Counted from the stretch's first letter, positions 20,696-28,940 are shown. The stretch is 64,000 nt of DNA from Coraliomargarita sinensis (GCF_003185655.1 NZ_QHJQ01000005.1:186001-250000), one strand, 5' to 3'. A program made the numbers and translations. Notes: a model not told the origin generated them from the sequence alone.

Positions 20696-22945
20696 ATGAA
20701 GACGGACACCAGGATTGTCGAAGTCATTGCGCTGTCAGGTTTTGACACGCCTCTGGCATACGCGGTGCCCCCGACCTGCGCCGGGGAATTGGATGTCGGT
20801 TCACTGGTGCGCATCCCCCTGCGTCGCCGCAGTGAGCTCGGGGTGGTGCTGCGCTTCGGCACCGATCAGGTGGTGCCGCCGGGCAAACTCAAGATGCTCT
20901 TCGAAGTGGTGCAGCCTTACCCCGTGCTGCCGCCGGATCTGATGAAGCTCTACCACTGGGTGCGAGAGTATTACAGCGCCACACCAGAGGCCGTCCTGGA
21001 GACGATGATCCCGGTGGCGATTCGCCGCGGGATGAAAGCGAAGACCCGCCGCTACATCGTGGCGGCAAAAGCACCGACCGCCGGGGAGCTGGAGGCTCTG
21101 GAGAAGCGGGCACCCAAGCAGGCCGAGCTCCTGCGCTTCATTCGACAGCAGCTCAAACCTTTGCCGCGTGCCGACATCCTCAAGCGGATGAAAATCAGCG
21201 CTTCCGCCTGCGACGGCCTGGTTGCCAAGGGCTTCCTGAGAGAGACCGAGACCGAAGAAGAACGCATCGCCTACGAGGACGAACTCGGGGAGGCCGAGAC
21301 GGTGGTGCCCGAGGAGCGGCATGATTTAACCGAAGAACAAAACGCCGCGGTCTGTTCCATCAAGGCAGCTATTGATCAGGGCGGTTTTTCCACCCGTCTG
21401 CTGCACGGCGTGACCGGTTCTGGAAAAACCGAGGTTTATCTGAATGCCGTCGAACAGGTGGTGGCCGAGGGTGGGGGTGTTATCTTTCTCGTGCCCGAAG
21501 TCGCACTGGCACCTCAAACGGTGGGCCGGGTGCGCGCCCGACTGGAGGCGCGCGGCGTGCATACCGTGGTCTGGCACAGCCACCTCTCGGGGGGCGAACG
21601 TTACGATGCCTGGAAGGCGCTCGCCAGCGGCGAGGCCCATGTCGTGGTGGGCGCGCGATCCGCCGTCTTTGCCCCGGTGCAAAACCTCAAGCTGTTGATC
21701 GTGGATGAAGAACACGAACCTTCCTATAAACAGGAAGACAGCCCCCGCTACCACGGGCGGGATGTCGCGGTCTATCGCGCCCTGATCAATCAGGCGGTCT
21801 GCATCCTCGGCTCGGCCACGCCCTCACTGGAATCGCTCTACAACGTGGAACGTAAAAAATATGGCGTCGACCGAATTCTCAACCGCGTGGACGACCGCGA
21901 GCTCCCGAGAATACATCTCATCGATATGCGGCGCGAAGATTTGCAGGGGAAGGGCGCTTCGCCGATTTCGCGTACGCTGGCGGATATGCTGATCGACCGT
22001 TTCGAAAAGAAGGAGCAGAGTATCCTCTTCCTCAACCGCCGCGGATTTTCCACCAGCCTGCTTTGCCCGGACTGCGGTCATGTCATGAGCTGCGAACATT
22101 GCAGCCTCCCCATGACCTTTCACCGCACCGACGGTAAAATCCACTGCCACCTCTGCGGGGAGGAAAGGCCGGCACCCTATAAGTGTCCCGAGTGCCGCTC
22201 GGTCAACATCCGCAAGCGGGGACTGGGCACACAAAAGATTGAGGATGTGGTGCAGAAAATTCTACCGCGGGCCCGAATCGTCCGGATGGATGCCGACTCC
22301 ATGTCGAAAAAGAACCTGTACCGAAAAATTCTCAATGATTTCAGAATTGGTAAGATCGACTTGCTGGTCGGCACGCAGATGATTGCGAAGGGGCTGGACT
22401 TCCCCAACGTTACCCTGGTGGGCCTGGTTGACGCCGACCGTTCGCTGCATGTGGAGGACTTCCGCGCCGCCGAGCGCACCTTCCAGCTCATCGTGCAGGT
22501 CTCCGGACGTTCCGGACGTGGCGACCGGGCAGGGGAGGTTGTCATTCAAACGCACACGCCCCACGCACCACCGATTCAGTTTGCCCGCCAGTCCGACTTC
22601 GAGGGCTTTCTTCTGGAAGAGCTGGAGCAACGCCGGGAATTCAACTACCCACCGTTCCGCCACCTGATCCGCCATCTCTTTCGTGGTCGCAATCCCGACA
22701 AGATCACCTTCTTCGTCGAGCAATGGGTTAAACTAGTGCAGGCCGAATTGGGCGAGCAAATTGAAATCCGGGGCCCGGCCCCCGCACCGATCGAAAAAAT
22801 CCGGGACGAATACCGCTTCCAGCTCTGGTACTTCGCTCCGAGCGCCTCAAAAGTCATCGGCCCGATTCGTCAGCTGCGCCAGGGATTCAAGATGGATAAA
22901 GACGTCATCGACCTGATCGACGTCGATCCAATGAATATGAGTTGA
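20696..22945 (+). CDS. priA: Primosomal protein N' (replication restart helicase PriA)
   Basis: 749 residues from ATG 20696 (GTG 20690 is possible). The N-terminal 3'-DNA-binding domain ([18 protein letters not shown]) is followed by a winged helix, then DEAH-type helicase lobes: Walker [13 protein letters not shown] near 240, [10 protein letters not shown] near 342-351, and motifs up to [15 protein letters not shown] near 600. Between the lobes lies the PriA zinc module with [13 protein letters not shown] and [17 protein letters not shown], eight cysteines in four pairs. It reloads DnaB at stalled forks. The gene lies directly upstream of the cassette array. Confidence 0.95.
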   Translation: MKTDTRIVEVIALSGFDTPLAYAVPPTCAGELDVGSLVRIPLRRRSELGVVLRFGTDQVVPPGKLKMLFEVVQPYPVLPPDLMKLYHWVREYYSATPEAVLETMIPVAIRRGMKAKTRRYIVAAKAPTAGELEALEKRAPKQAELLRFIRQQLKPLPRADILKRMKISASACDGLVAKGFLRETETEEERIAYEDELGEAETVVPEERHDLTEEQNAAVCSIKAAIDQGGFSTRLLHGVTGSGKTEVYLNAVEQVVAEGGGVIFLVPEVALAPQTVGRVRARLEARGVHTVVWHSHLSGGERYDAWKALASGEAHVVVGARSAVFAPVQNLKLLIVDEEHEPSYKQEDSPRYHGRDVAVYRALINQAVCILGSATPSLESLYNVERKKYGVDRILNRVDDRELPRIHLIDMRREDLQGKGASPISRTLADMLIDRFEKKEQSILFLNRRGFSTSLLCPDCGHVMSCEHCSLPMTFHRTDGKIHCHLCGEERPAPYKCPECRSVNIRKRGLGTQKIEDVVQKILPRARIVRMDADSMSKKNLYRKILNDFRIGKIDLLVGTQMIAKGLDFPNVTLVGLVDADRSLHVEDFRAAERTFQLIVQVSGRSGRGDRAGEVVIQTHTPHAPPIQFARQSDFEGFLLEELEQRREFNYPPFRHLIRHLFRGRNPDKITFFVEQWVKLVQAELGEQIEIRGPAPAPIEKIRDEYRFQLWYFAPSASKVIGPIRQLRQGFKMDKDVIDLIDVDPMNMS

Positions 22946-23391
22946 GCGCGCCCGTAGCATCCGCTCGTCAGACGGATGATTCGGTGCCGTTAGTGGCAGT
23001 CCCGGCCTCGCCAGACGGATGATCGAAGATGAACTTTTTTACACGAATGACGCATTTGCTGTTTTGATATCACGCTGCTCATGTGTACAGAGAGATTCCA
23101 AGTTATTGTTTTTCAGTAGCTTGTACACGTCCAGTCCGTCCGGAGCCATCGGGACTTTTCCTGATATTGCGTCATTCGTCCCGAAATCAGCTTCTGAATG
23201 ACGCATTTTGTGGAAATACCAAGGCTGAGAAATTAGTTTTTCCAGTCTTGGACAACCGGATAAAAATCACCCTGATCCCCATTTTTACTGGCCATACAAG
23301 CTATCGCCCGCAAAGTCTTACGGTTCATCGCTTATGAATACCAGAAAACCCCATCCCATGATATGCGTCATTCAATGACGCTGTTAACACT
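22946..23391 (+). promoter_or_regulatory. Gene-free leader of the cassette array with TGCGTCATT/AATGACGCA repeats (attI candidate)
   Basis: No credible ORF and no integrase remnant. Five copies of one 8-10 bp motif occur: AATGACGCA at 23046, TGCGTCATT at 23168, AATGACGCA at 23197, and TGCGTCATT + AATGACGC back to back at 23364-23381. The 23168/23197 pair is a perfect 10-bp inverted repeat. The last pair ends 10 bases before the first cassette head GTTCTGA at 23392. The position is where attI should be; the repeats could be integrase or regulator binding sites. Near the start, CATCCG/CGGATG flanks a small loop after priA (about 22960-22980). Confidence 0.4.
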
Positions 23392-23405
23392 GTTCTGAGA
23401 AAGAA

Positions 23406-23765
23406 ATGAAACTCACTCCCGCAGAAGAATTAGCCCTCAGAAAGATTGAGCGACAAGAACTCCAATTTCAAAAATGGAAGAAAATACTAGTAGTTGAATG
23501 CGTTGTAATGGTTGCGGTCGGCGTCTGGTTTATGAACCTCCTAGGTGACATCCCAGAGAATTACAAAGAAAGTTTGGAGATGCAGGCTGTAATCTATTCA
23601 GCAGCCATTCCCATGCTCTATTTCTTCTGCGGAATGACTGGTTATTTAATCGGCATGACCCTAAAAAACTGGAAAGGTAATCCAGAGAGAGTCCTAATCT
23701 TAGGCATTCTAAAAAGATCACAAGCATACGAGTCAGAACCAGCCGATGGTGACAATGTCGGCTAG
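23406..23765 (+). CDS. Cassette 1: two-helix membrane protein, unknown
   Basis: No family recognised. 119 residues: a charged N-terminus (about 26 residues, possibly helical), one TM helix at about 28-46 (ILVVECVVMVAVGVWF), a short loop, and a second at about 65-86. The ATG is 14 bases after the cassette head GTTCTGA, with GAGAAAG as a weak ribosome binding site. The last residues (SEPADGDNVG) are encoded by the attC itself, as the stop lies inside attC1. Role unknown. Confidence 0.65.
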   Translation: MKLTPAEELALRKIERQELQFQKWKKILVVECVVMVAVGVWFMNLLGDIPENYKESLEMQAVIYSAAIPMLYFFCGMTGYLIGMTLKNWKGNPERVLILGILKRSQAYESEPADGDNVG

Positions 23766-23795
23766 CGCCGCCATCGTCACATCTCATCGTTGGCT
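23733..23795 (+). repeat. attC1
   Basis: R'' TCAGAAC at 23733 pairs with its own cassette head GTTCTGA (23392). GTGAC/GTCAC supplies the inner stem. The next head, GTTGGCT, is at 23789-23795. Confidence 0.85.
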
Positions 23796-23803
23796 AAAAT
23801 GAA

Positions 23804-24584
23804 ATGAACAAAATCAAGGAGAACACCAACCTCAGAACGATCATCATCGTCCTTGTCGTATCAGTCCTTGCATTTCTATGCCTAGTTGGCGGCGCAAAAA
23901 TCCCCGACACCAGTCCGACGTGGAAGTCACTTTTCACCTCAGTTGGATCACTGCTTTTTGCTTCTGTAGCAATCGCGGTGATTTGGGAGCTCTTTCAAAA
24001 AAAGAAGTTTCACAAATGAAATTTTAGATTACATCAAGCTCTCCGAAAACATTGAAAGCTCAGGGATAGAAAGTATCCATTTCCGCTTTGACGAGCTCGA
24101 CTGGAAAGAACTATTCGAGAACTGCACTGAATTCGATTTGTTCATCACCTACGGGAGGTCTTGGAGAGGGTCCAATGAAATACGATTAAGGGAAGTTGCG
24201 AAGCGAGCCGGATCGAAAGTAAGAATAGTCCTGCCGGATTATCGTGACGCGGAGCTTTTAAAGCATTTTTCAGTTCGTTATCGAAAAACAGAAGAGGAGG
24301 TCGCGAACCTGATCAAGGACGCAGTTAAGGAGTATTCAGATTACTTCGATGAGGAAACGTGTGACTTCAAGTTGAGGCTGACAAAGCATCCACCTACAAA
24401 TGGATATTACAGATTTGGGAACAGACAGATCATCACCCTCTACAACTATAACGATCAGAAAGGAAATATTCCGGTTTTCGTGAATAAGAAGCCAGGGCGT
24501 CTATTCGACTTCTTTGACTTTGAATTTGATTACTTGATTTCTAGTGGGTCTGAACCACCAACCGAGGAGCCAACCAGTCGGTAG
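23804..24584 (+). pseudogene. Cassette 2: two-TM protein with C-terminal soluble domain, frameshifted in an A7 run
   Basis: Frame one gives 71 residues (two TM helices, about 11-30 and 42-62) and stops at 24019. From the A7 run at 23997-24003 another frame is open to 24584. Removing one A joins them as LFQKRSFTNEILDYIKLSEN, giving 259 residues and an exact codon count. The soluble part includes DLFITYGRSWRGSNEIRL and later FGNRQIITLYNYNDQ. I cannot name the family, although the two-TM plus cytoplasmic domain layout is shared by several phage-defence effectors (analogy only). The cause may be mutation, transcriptional slippage or a homopolymer sequencing error. Confidence 0.7.
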
Positions 24585-24640
24585 TATCAACTCCGTTACG
24601 CGCTCCGCGCTCCACTACGCGATACACCTCATCGATAGAA
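24568..24640 (+). repeat. attC2
   Basis: R'' AGCCAAC at 24568 is the exact complement of its own cassette head GTTGGCT (23789). The loop contains CGCGCTCCGCGC. The next head is GATAGAA at 24634, a GAT rather than GTT core. Confidence 0.85.
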
Positions 24641-24645
24641 AAAAA

Positions 24646-24999
24646 ATGAAAATCGAACAAATCACACTCTTTGCCGTGCTAAGCCTTTTGGTCGGATGCG
24701 CGACAACACCCGAAGTGCAGACCACCGAAACTGAAGAAGTAAACTCAAGCCTACAGCAGGTCGAGCAGGTGGAAACACTTACGATCCGAGCAAGTGGAAG
24801 TGTTTACGTGCTGGTGAAAACTAAAAGTAACAACGAGCAGCTTTTTCGGGGCACATTGGGCGATGGAGACAATACGACTTTAGAAGTAGATGAACCGGTG
24901 GATGTCCTTTTCACAGCTGGAGAGCATCTTGTCCTCGAATGGAAGGGTGAAGAAATGAAACCCAACACCACTGGAACAGCCAAACTCACGCTTAAATAA
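24646..24999 (+). CDS. Cassette 3: lipoprotein of unknown function
   Basis: 117 residues from ATG 24646, six bases after the cassette head. The longer ORF beginning at 24544 runs through attC2 and is rejected. The lipobox LVGC is at about residues 13-16 after MKIEQITLFAVLSL, so cleavage before Cys16 and lipidation are expected. The mature part has acidic, low-complexity sequence then a beta-rich C-terminus (YVLVKTKSNNEQLFRGTLG and VDVLFTAGEHLVLEWKGEE). The latter resembles the C-terminal DUF4115 domain of RodZ-like proteins. This similarity is by eye only. Confidence 0.7.
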   Translation: MKIEQITLFAVLSLLVGCATTPEVQTTETEEVNSSLQQVEQVETLTIRASGSVYVLVKTKSNNEQLFRGTLGDGDNTTLEVDEPVDVLFTAGEHLVLEWKGEEMKPNTTGTAKLTLK

Positions 25000-25005
25000 A
25001 CAGGG

Positions 25006-25076
25006 TTCTATCAAGTCGATGGTCACAATTACGTTACGGCTCCGCCTTCACTTCATGTGACATCTCTACGTTGGAT
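25006..25076 (+). repeat. attC3 (GAT/ATC type)
   Basis: R'' TTCTATC at 25006 is the exact complement of its own head GATAGAA (24634). GATGGTCAC and GTGACATC supply the inner stem. The next head is GTTGGAT at 25070. Confidence 0.85.
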
Positions 25077-25084
25077 AAAACAAA

Positions 25085-25843
25085 ATGACTAACGATCAAC
25101 GAAAACGCCTAAAGACGCAACTGGTTGCTGGCCGTGCTTTGATGGAGGCAATGAAACAAAGCGTGATACTCACAGGTATTCAAATAACTGACGTTTGGCG
25201 GTTTTCGAGCTACAAGATCTACATGCAAAGATACAACTCTTTGGTAGACCATGTCTTAAGAGATTGCCACATTGATGTGCCTTGCGGCAAGTGGGATTTG
25301 GAGAAAGTTCCGGATGGCAACAGCACGATAGCGAACACCCAAAAAAATTACTTTGATTCTGTTTTCGCGAATTTGTCCATGCTGGTAGCTTTTCTTGAGG
25401 AGTATCTGGATACGAAACATGACGAACGAACTGCTCTCCGTGATTTTTTCCAAGCCAACCTAAGACGATCTATCTTCTCTATTCCAAGCAAAGAGATGGA
25501 AGTCCAAGATGCAGTCGAATCCTTGCTGATTGGAAAAGGCCTCCAAAAACCGACAGATTACGACAGAGAGAAAGGTCGCGTTAAGGTTTCCATAAAGGAA
25601 ACAATACCCGATTTTATACTACCTAAGCTTAACTTAGCAATCGAAGTAAAGTTATCGAAGACTAAGACCAAGAGTAAAGAGATAGTAGACGAGATCAACG
25701 CTGATATTCAAGCATACGGCAAAGCATACGCAACTATCATATTCATCATCTACGACTTAGGCACCATACAGGATGAGGCAGAGTTCAGGTCTGGTCTAGA
25801 AACTTCAAATGGAGACATTCAACTAGTAATCGTAAAACAATAA
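25085..25843 (+). CDS. Cassette 4: PD-(D/E)XK nuclease-like protein
   Basis: 252 residues, the largest uninterrupted cassette protein. The C-terminal 80 residues fit a PD-(D/E)XK nuclease core: P175-D176 in TIPDFILP, then E187-x-K189 in LAIEVKL, followed by a helix rich in E/D/I (EIVDEINADIQAYGKAY) and the strand IIFIIYDLG. Together D176, E187 and K189 are the expected metal and catalytic residues. The N-terminal 150 residues are mostly helical and unrecognised. This C-terminal pattern is common in restriction-like and phage-defence proteins, so a defence role is plausible but unproven. ATG lies 15 bases after the cassette head. Confidence 0.75.
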   Translation: MTNDQRKRLKTQLVAGRALMEAMKQSVILTGIQITDVWRFSSYKIYMQRYNSLVDHVLRDCHIDVPCGKWDLEKVPDGNSTIANTQKNYFDSVFANLSMLVAFLEEYLDTKHDERTALRDFFQANLRRSIFSIPSKEMEVQDAVESLLIGKGLQKPTDYDREKGRVKVSIKETIPDFILPKLNLAIEVKLSKTKTKSKEIVDEINADIQAYGKAYATIIFIIYDLGTIQDEAEFRSGLETSNGDIQLVIVKQ

Positions 25844-25844
25844 T

Positions 25845-25911
25845 ATCCAACAAGTCGGTGGTCACAACTCCGGGGGCTGCGCCCCCTCCGAGTGGCACCT
25901 CTACGTTCGCA
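25845..25911 (+). repeat. attC4
   Basis: R'' ATCCAAC at 25845 is the exact complement of its own head GTTGGAT (25070). A GGGGGC/GCCCCC hairpin loop is present. The next head is GTTCGCA at 25905. Confidence 0.88.
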
Positions 25912-25917
25912 AATTAA

Positions 25918-26391
25918 ATGAAGAAGGCGTTAAGCTACTTAGCATTATCATTCTTACTTTTGTGCCTTTCTTGCACAGATGAGGAAGTTTTAGAATCTGA
26001 TAATGTTGAAATAAATGGTTCAGCTACCGGCTTTAATTTCGTTCCAGAGGAAGAGAAAGAGAAGTTTCTCGATATTGTTTCTGAATGGGCATCCTCAAAT
26101 TCATACACACTAACAGATAATGAGCACTCCTATACTAAAGATTATGGAAAAGCTTCCTACGCACGAATAACTTTAGAGTCCCTGCGAAATTCTAGAATTG
26201 AAATGCACCGACGCAGCCACTTTGAAGGCACTTACAGCGTGGCAAGAGAAATGCAGAAAGAATACTTCGAGGATGTCCATGATTTATACGAAGCGATATC
26301 TACCTACTACAGGCCTAAACTGAGCGAACCAGTCGACGCAGACAACCCAGCTAGCCCGCCCGAAAACTCTAAAAATCAACTGGACGACTGA
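25918..26391 (+). CDS. Cassette 5: lipoprotein of unknown function
   Basis: 157 residues. MKKALSYLALSFLLLCLSC is a lipoprotein leader with lipobox CLSC (Cys19). The mature protein is acidic and polar with no recognised domain; a central block has aromatic residues (YTKDYGKASYARITLESL). The final 22 residues (from EPVDADNP) are encoded by the attC and are nearly identical to the tail of the cassette 8 protein. ATG is 13 bases after the head GTTCGCA. Confidence 0.7.
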   Translation: MKKALSYLALSFLLLCLSCTDEEVLESDNVEINGSATGFNFVPEEEKEKFLDIVSEWASSNSYTLTDNEHSYTKDYGKASYARITLESLRNSRIEMHRRSHFEGTYSVAREMQKEYFEDVHDLYEAISTYYRPKLSEPVDADNPASPPENSKNQLDD

Positions 26392-26426
26392 GCCCCTAGG
26401 CTGGTTGTCTGGTCTCTACGTTCTAA
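26323..26426 (+). repeat. attC5 (long form)
   Basis: R'' AGCGAAC at 26323 pairs with its own head GTTCGCA (six of seven). Long stem AGACAACCCAG / CTGGTTGTCT. Nearly identical to attC8. The next head is GTTCTAA at 26420. Confidence 0.85.
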
Positions 26427-26432
26427 GTAATA

Positions 26433-26648
26433 ATGAAAAAAGAGAAAATACTAGTGACCTCTCTAATCGCGCTCGGGACAGCACTTGTTGTTTTAAGCCT
26501 AATTTTAATTAATTTCCAAAGGACAGGATACCTGAGTGAATTTAACTATATGAAGGACTTTAGCACAGGGATCGTGCTAGGGGTCGGAGGTTTCATATTA
26601 GCATCTTCCGGCATCAAATGTATAATCGATAAAGAAAACAAGGAATAG
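26433..26648 (+). CDS. Cassette 6: 71-residue two-helix membrane protein, unknown
   Basis: Two TM helices (about 6-24, LVTSLIALGTALVVLSLIL, and about 46-63) joined by a polar loop of about 20 residues. The lysine-rich ends suggest both termini face the cytoplasm. The gene begins 13 bases after its cassette head. About 75 AT-rich non-coding bases separate its stop from attC6. No family recognised. Confidence 0.6.
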   Translation: MKKEKILVTSLIALGTALVVLSLILINFQRTGYLSEFNYMKDFSTGIVLGVGGFILASSGIKCIIDKENKE

Positions 26649-26721
26649 GACTGAGCTAGAACTGCGATTGTCGAGGTTCACTCACATTAATTTAGTAGTA
26701 AGGCTTACTGAAAATAATAAG

Positions 26722-26793
26722 TTAGAACAAGTCGGAGTGAGACAACGACATTACGGCTGCGCCTCCATGTCGCGCTCATCCTAGACGTTATGA
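26722..26793 (+). repeat. attC6
   Basis: R'' TTAGAAC at 26722 is the exact complement of its own head GTTCTAA (26420). GGAGTGAG...CGCTCATCC stem. The next head GTTATGA (26787) already contains the ATG of cassette 7. Confidence 0.87.
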
Positions 26794-27312
26794 GAAGTAA
26801 AATAATTCGAAGCTTAATTATCGCGTTGGTTATTTTTGGCATCTCAATCGGCCATGCTTCTGAAACAAAAACAAAAGAGAATGTTGCTCGAAATCAGCTT
26901 GAGGCCTACATGCTCGCATATGTGATCGATCAACATGTCTTACGATCTGAAGAGAACAAATCAAAGGCGGTCTTAGTAGGACTCGGCGATTATCTCGATG
27001 AAAAGCTAAAATCACCGGAAAAAAAAAGTCATTAGGGACCTAAAAGATATGTTCCCAAGCATCGAAATTGAGCCAGTTGGCTACGTTGAAGACTCGGAGA
27101 TGGAAGTAGAAAGAAAGGCGGATGAAGTCATTGTTACGGTCAACATAATCACTTATTCCCAGCTCGTGGCTGGAAAAGAAAAAACAATATCAGCAGTCGT
27201 AGAGGTTCACTGCGCCTTCGGGCCTTTAAATGGATTTGGGCAAGCCTATCAGGTTGCCTATTACGATGGATTCTGGGCCATCAAACGACTGAAGGAATTG
27301 TATGTATCCTGA
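26790..27312 (+). pseudogene. Cassette 7: exported protein frameshifted in an A9 run
   Basis: Frame one gives 81 residues with a signal peptide (RSLIIALVIFGISIGHASE, cleavage near HAS) and stops at 27035. The A9 run at 27019-27027 precedes a second open frame to 27312. With one A fewer the two join as SPEKKVIRDLKDMFPSIEIE, giving an uninterrupted 173-residue secreted protein. The start codon lies inside the R' heptamer of attC6, so the gene has no leader within its own cassette. Function unknown. A9 is also a strong candidate for transcriptional slippage. Confidence 0.7.
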
Positions 27313-27321
27313 GAATGAAAT

Positions 27322-27426
27322 AATCATAACCAGTCGCTTCTGGACAATCCCATTAGCCCGCCCGAAAATCTGAGAATCACTTAAACGACCAAGCTCTATG
27401 GCTGGGTTGCCAGAGCTCTACGTTCG
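27322..27426 (+). repeat. attC7 (long form)
   Basis: R'' TCATAAC at 27322 is the exact complement of its own head GTTATGA (26787). Its body resembles attC12 and attC16 (shared GCCGCC/GCCCGCC and GAGAA(T/C)CACTT segments). The next head is GTTCGCT at 27420. Confidence 0.87.
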
Positions 27427-27433
27427 CTGAAAA

Positions 27434-27937
27434 ATGAAAAAGTTAATGGCAGTTGCAGTCCTTACTGCCGCCATCGTTGGCATCGTTGTTATCCTGTTTC
27501 CACGCACGGGTCGATTAGTGGATCCTGCTTCCCCGCGAATCCAAGCTGAGACGAAATTGAAAGAGGTGTTTATCTGGTATTCCAGCTACACCACTCACGG
27601 CCCTCGTTACAGGATACCGGATGACTTGAGCGAAGTGAGAGAATGGTCATCCAGTCAGAATCGGCAGGCGCCAAGTCTTTCTTTCAAACTCACAGGGACA
27701 AAAGAAACGATCAACATCCGATATATTAGACCTCAGAGCCACACAGAAAATGAAATTGTTTTTCTGGTGGATCAGCCGATTCCCGTCACGGTAAGAACGA
27801 ATAACGGGAGCAGAAAAGAACTAAGATATATTGGCATCTACGAAGATTTCACCATCGCGACCATGGAGAGCGAACCAGTCGACGCAGACAACCCAGTTAA
27901 CCCGCCCGAAAACTCTAAAAATCAACTGGACGACTGA
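27434..27937 (+). CDS. Cassette 8: membrane-anchored or exported protein, unknown
   Basis: 167 residues. One N-terminal hydrophobic helix (LMAVAVLTAAIVGIVVILF, about 4-22) has no clear cleavage site and probably anchors the protein. The soluble part includes FIWYSSYTTHGPRYRIPDDL and a beta-rich end. No family recognised. The last 22 residues (from EPVDADNP) are encoded inside attC8 and are shared with cassette 5. Confidence 0.65.
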   Translation: MKKLMAVAVLTAAIVGIVVILFPRTGRLVDPASPRIQAETKLKEVFIWYSSYTTHGPRYRIPDDLSEVREWSSSQNRQAPSLSFKLTGTKETINIRYIRPQSHTENEIVFLVDQPIPVTVRTNNGSRKELRYIGIYEDFTIATMESEPVDADNPVNPPENSKNQLDD

Positions 27938-27971
27938 GCCCTTAGGCTGGTTGTCTGGTCTTACGTTAGGC
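27869..27971 (+). repeat. attC8 (long form)
   Basis: R'' AGCGAAC at 27869 is the exact complement of its own head GTTCGCT (27420). Near-duplicate of attC5. The next head is GTTAGGC at 27965. Confidence 0.88.
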
Positions 27972-27978
27972 AAATAAC

Positions 27979-28539
27979 ATGAATACAGAAGAACTCCGAA
28001 AAATCATCGCATCTGGCGAAAACGAGCAGGTTGAATTCAAAGCTCGAATCCCCAAGCAAGATGTCATTGGCAGGCACTTAGCCTCCTTCGCTAACACCGC
28101 TGGTGGCACGATTTTCTTCGGAATTCAAGAGTCGGCACATATTGCAGGAGTTGATCCCATACGAACAAAAGCGATCGTTGAAGCGTCTTTGCGTGCGTTG
28201 TCACCACAGATTACGCACCGATTGGAACAGATAGAAATCGATGATAAGATAGTCGTAGCGGTTGTCGTTGATAAGAGCCCGGAACTCGTATCTGCAAACG
28301 GCTCTTATTATGCCCGATCTGGAGCTACGACGCGTCCCATGAAATCCGAAGAGATCGAGTTAAGTATGCGATCAGATGCAAGGTCCGTGATGAAACTAGC
28401 CGACTCTATCGAGCAACAAACCGAAATAATTGAAATACTAAGAAAAGAACTGAAGTCAGCGAATTCCTTTTGGCCTAAGCTAGGCTGGACCATTGGCGGT
28501 GCACTCGCTGGAGGATTGATCAGTTTGATGTTGGGATAA
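27979..28539 (+). CDS. Cassette 9: AlbA_2 (Schlafen-type) domain protein with C-terminal membrane helix
   Basis: 186 residues. The AlbA_2 domain is visible from the start: GENEQVEFKARIP near 13-25, HLASFANTAGGTIFFGI near 33-49, and IVVAVVVDKSPELV...GSYYARSGATTRPM near 92-121. A coiled segment (SIEQQTEIIEILRKEL) leads to a glycine-rich TM helix at about 168-186 (GWTIGGALAGGLISLML). AlbA_2 proteins are putative ATP- or nucleic-acid-binding regulators, and Schlafen-like relatives act as RNases. The membrane tail is less common. A role in stress or phage defence is conceivable but unsupported here. Confidence 0.8.
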   Translation: MNTEELRKIIASGENEQVEFKARIPKQDVIGRHLASFANTAGGTIFFGIQESAHIAGVDPIRTKAIVEASLRALSPQITHRLEQIEIDDKIVVAVVVDKSPELVSANGSYYARSGATTRPMKSEEIELSMRSDARSVMKLADSIEQQTEIIEILRKELKSANSFWPKLGWTIGGALAGGLISLMLG

Positions 28540-28546
28540 TGATAAA

Positions 28547-28619
28547 GCCGAACCAGTCGTGCCATACCACTCTGGCCAGCGCTCCGCGCTAGCCTCCGCG
28601 TATGCACTCATCGTTCTGC
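28547..28619 (+). repeat. attC9
   Basis: R'' GCCGAAC at 28547 differs by one base from the complement of its own head GTTAGGC (27965). GCGCTCCGCGC loop. The next head is GTTCTGC at 28613. Confidence 0.82.
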
Positions 28620-28626
28620 GAATAAA

Positions 28627-28902
28627 ATGAAGAAAGTAATATCCTATTCGTTGATGTCCCTAGGCTTTATCTGGATACTCGGCATAGCTTTTAGTTCTTA
28701 CCACCACACCGCATGGATGTATCATTCGCAGAGTTTAGAATCAAAAGGCGAAATAAAAAGAATCGAAGCAACTAGTGCCATGCGTGACCTTTCTCTGAAC
28801 ATTAAAGACCACTACAGAATAATCGTCTTACCCGCATGTTTGATTCTTATTGGTGGGATCTTAAACACATCTAATACTGAAAGGCAGAACCAGCCGGAGT
28901 GA
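28627..28902 (+). CDS. Cassette 10: two-helix small membrane protein, unknown
   Basis: 91 residues with TM helices near 6-25 (SYSLMSLGFIWILGIAFSS) and near 66-82 (IIVLPACLILIGGIL), separated by a polar, charged segment. The C-terminal residues (NTERQNQPE) read into attC10. ATG is eight bases past the end of the cassette head. No known family. Confidence 0.6.
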   Translation: MKKVISYSLMSLGFIWILGIAFSSYHHTAWMYHSQSLESKGEIKRIEATSAMRDLSLNIKDHYRIIVLPACLILIGGILNTSNTERQNQPE

Positions 28903-28940
28903 GCAACGGCATTCGCCGTCGCTCATCCTCTACGTTCGAA
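28884..28940 (+). repeat. attC10 (shortest)
   Basis: R'' GCAGAAC at 28884 is the exact complement of its own head GTTCTGC (28613). GGAGTGAGC...GCTCATCC stem. The next head is GTTCGAA at 28934. Confidence 0.87.

Noticed and set aside
23996..24004. Slippery-looking C-AAA-AAA-G string in cassette 2, resembling the dnaX -1 frameshift site
   Set aside because: The downstream frame requires +1 (or -2), not -1, so a dnaX-type programmed shift would not produce the fused protein.
24544..24645. N-terminal extension of the cassette 3 ORF through attC2
   Set aside because: It would translate the recombination site; the internal ATG gives a proper lipoprotein signal.
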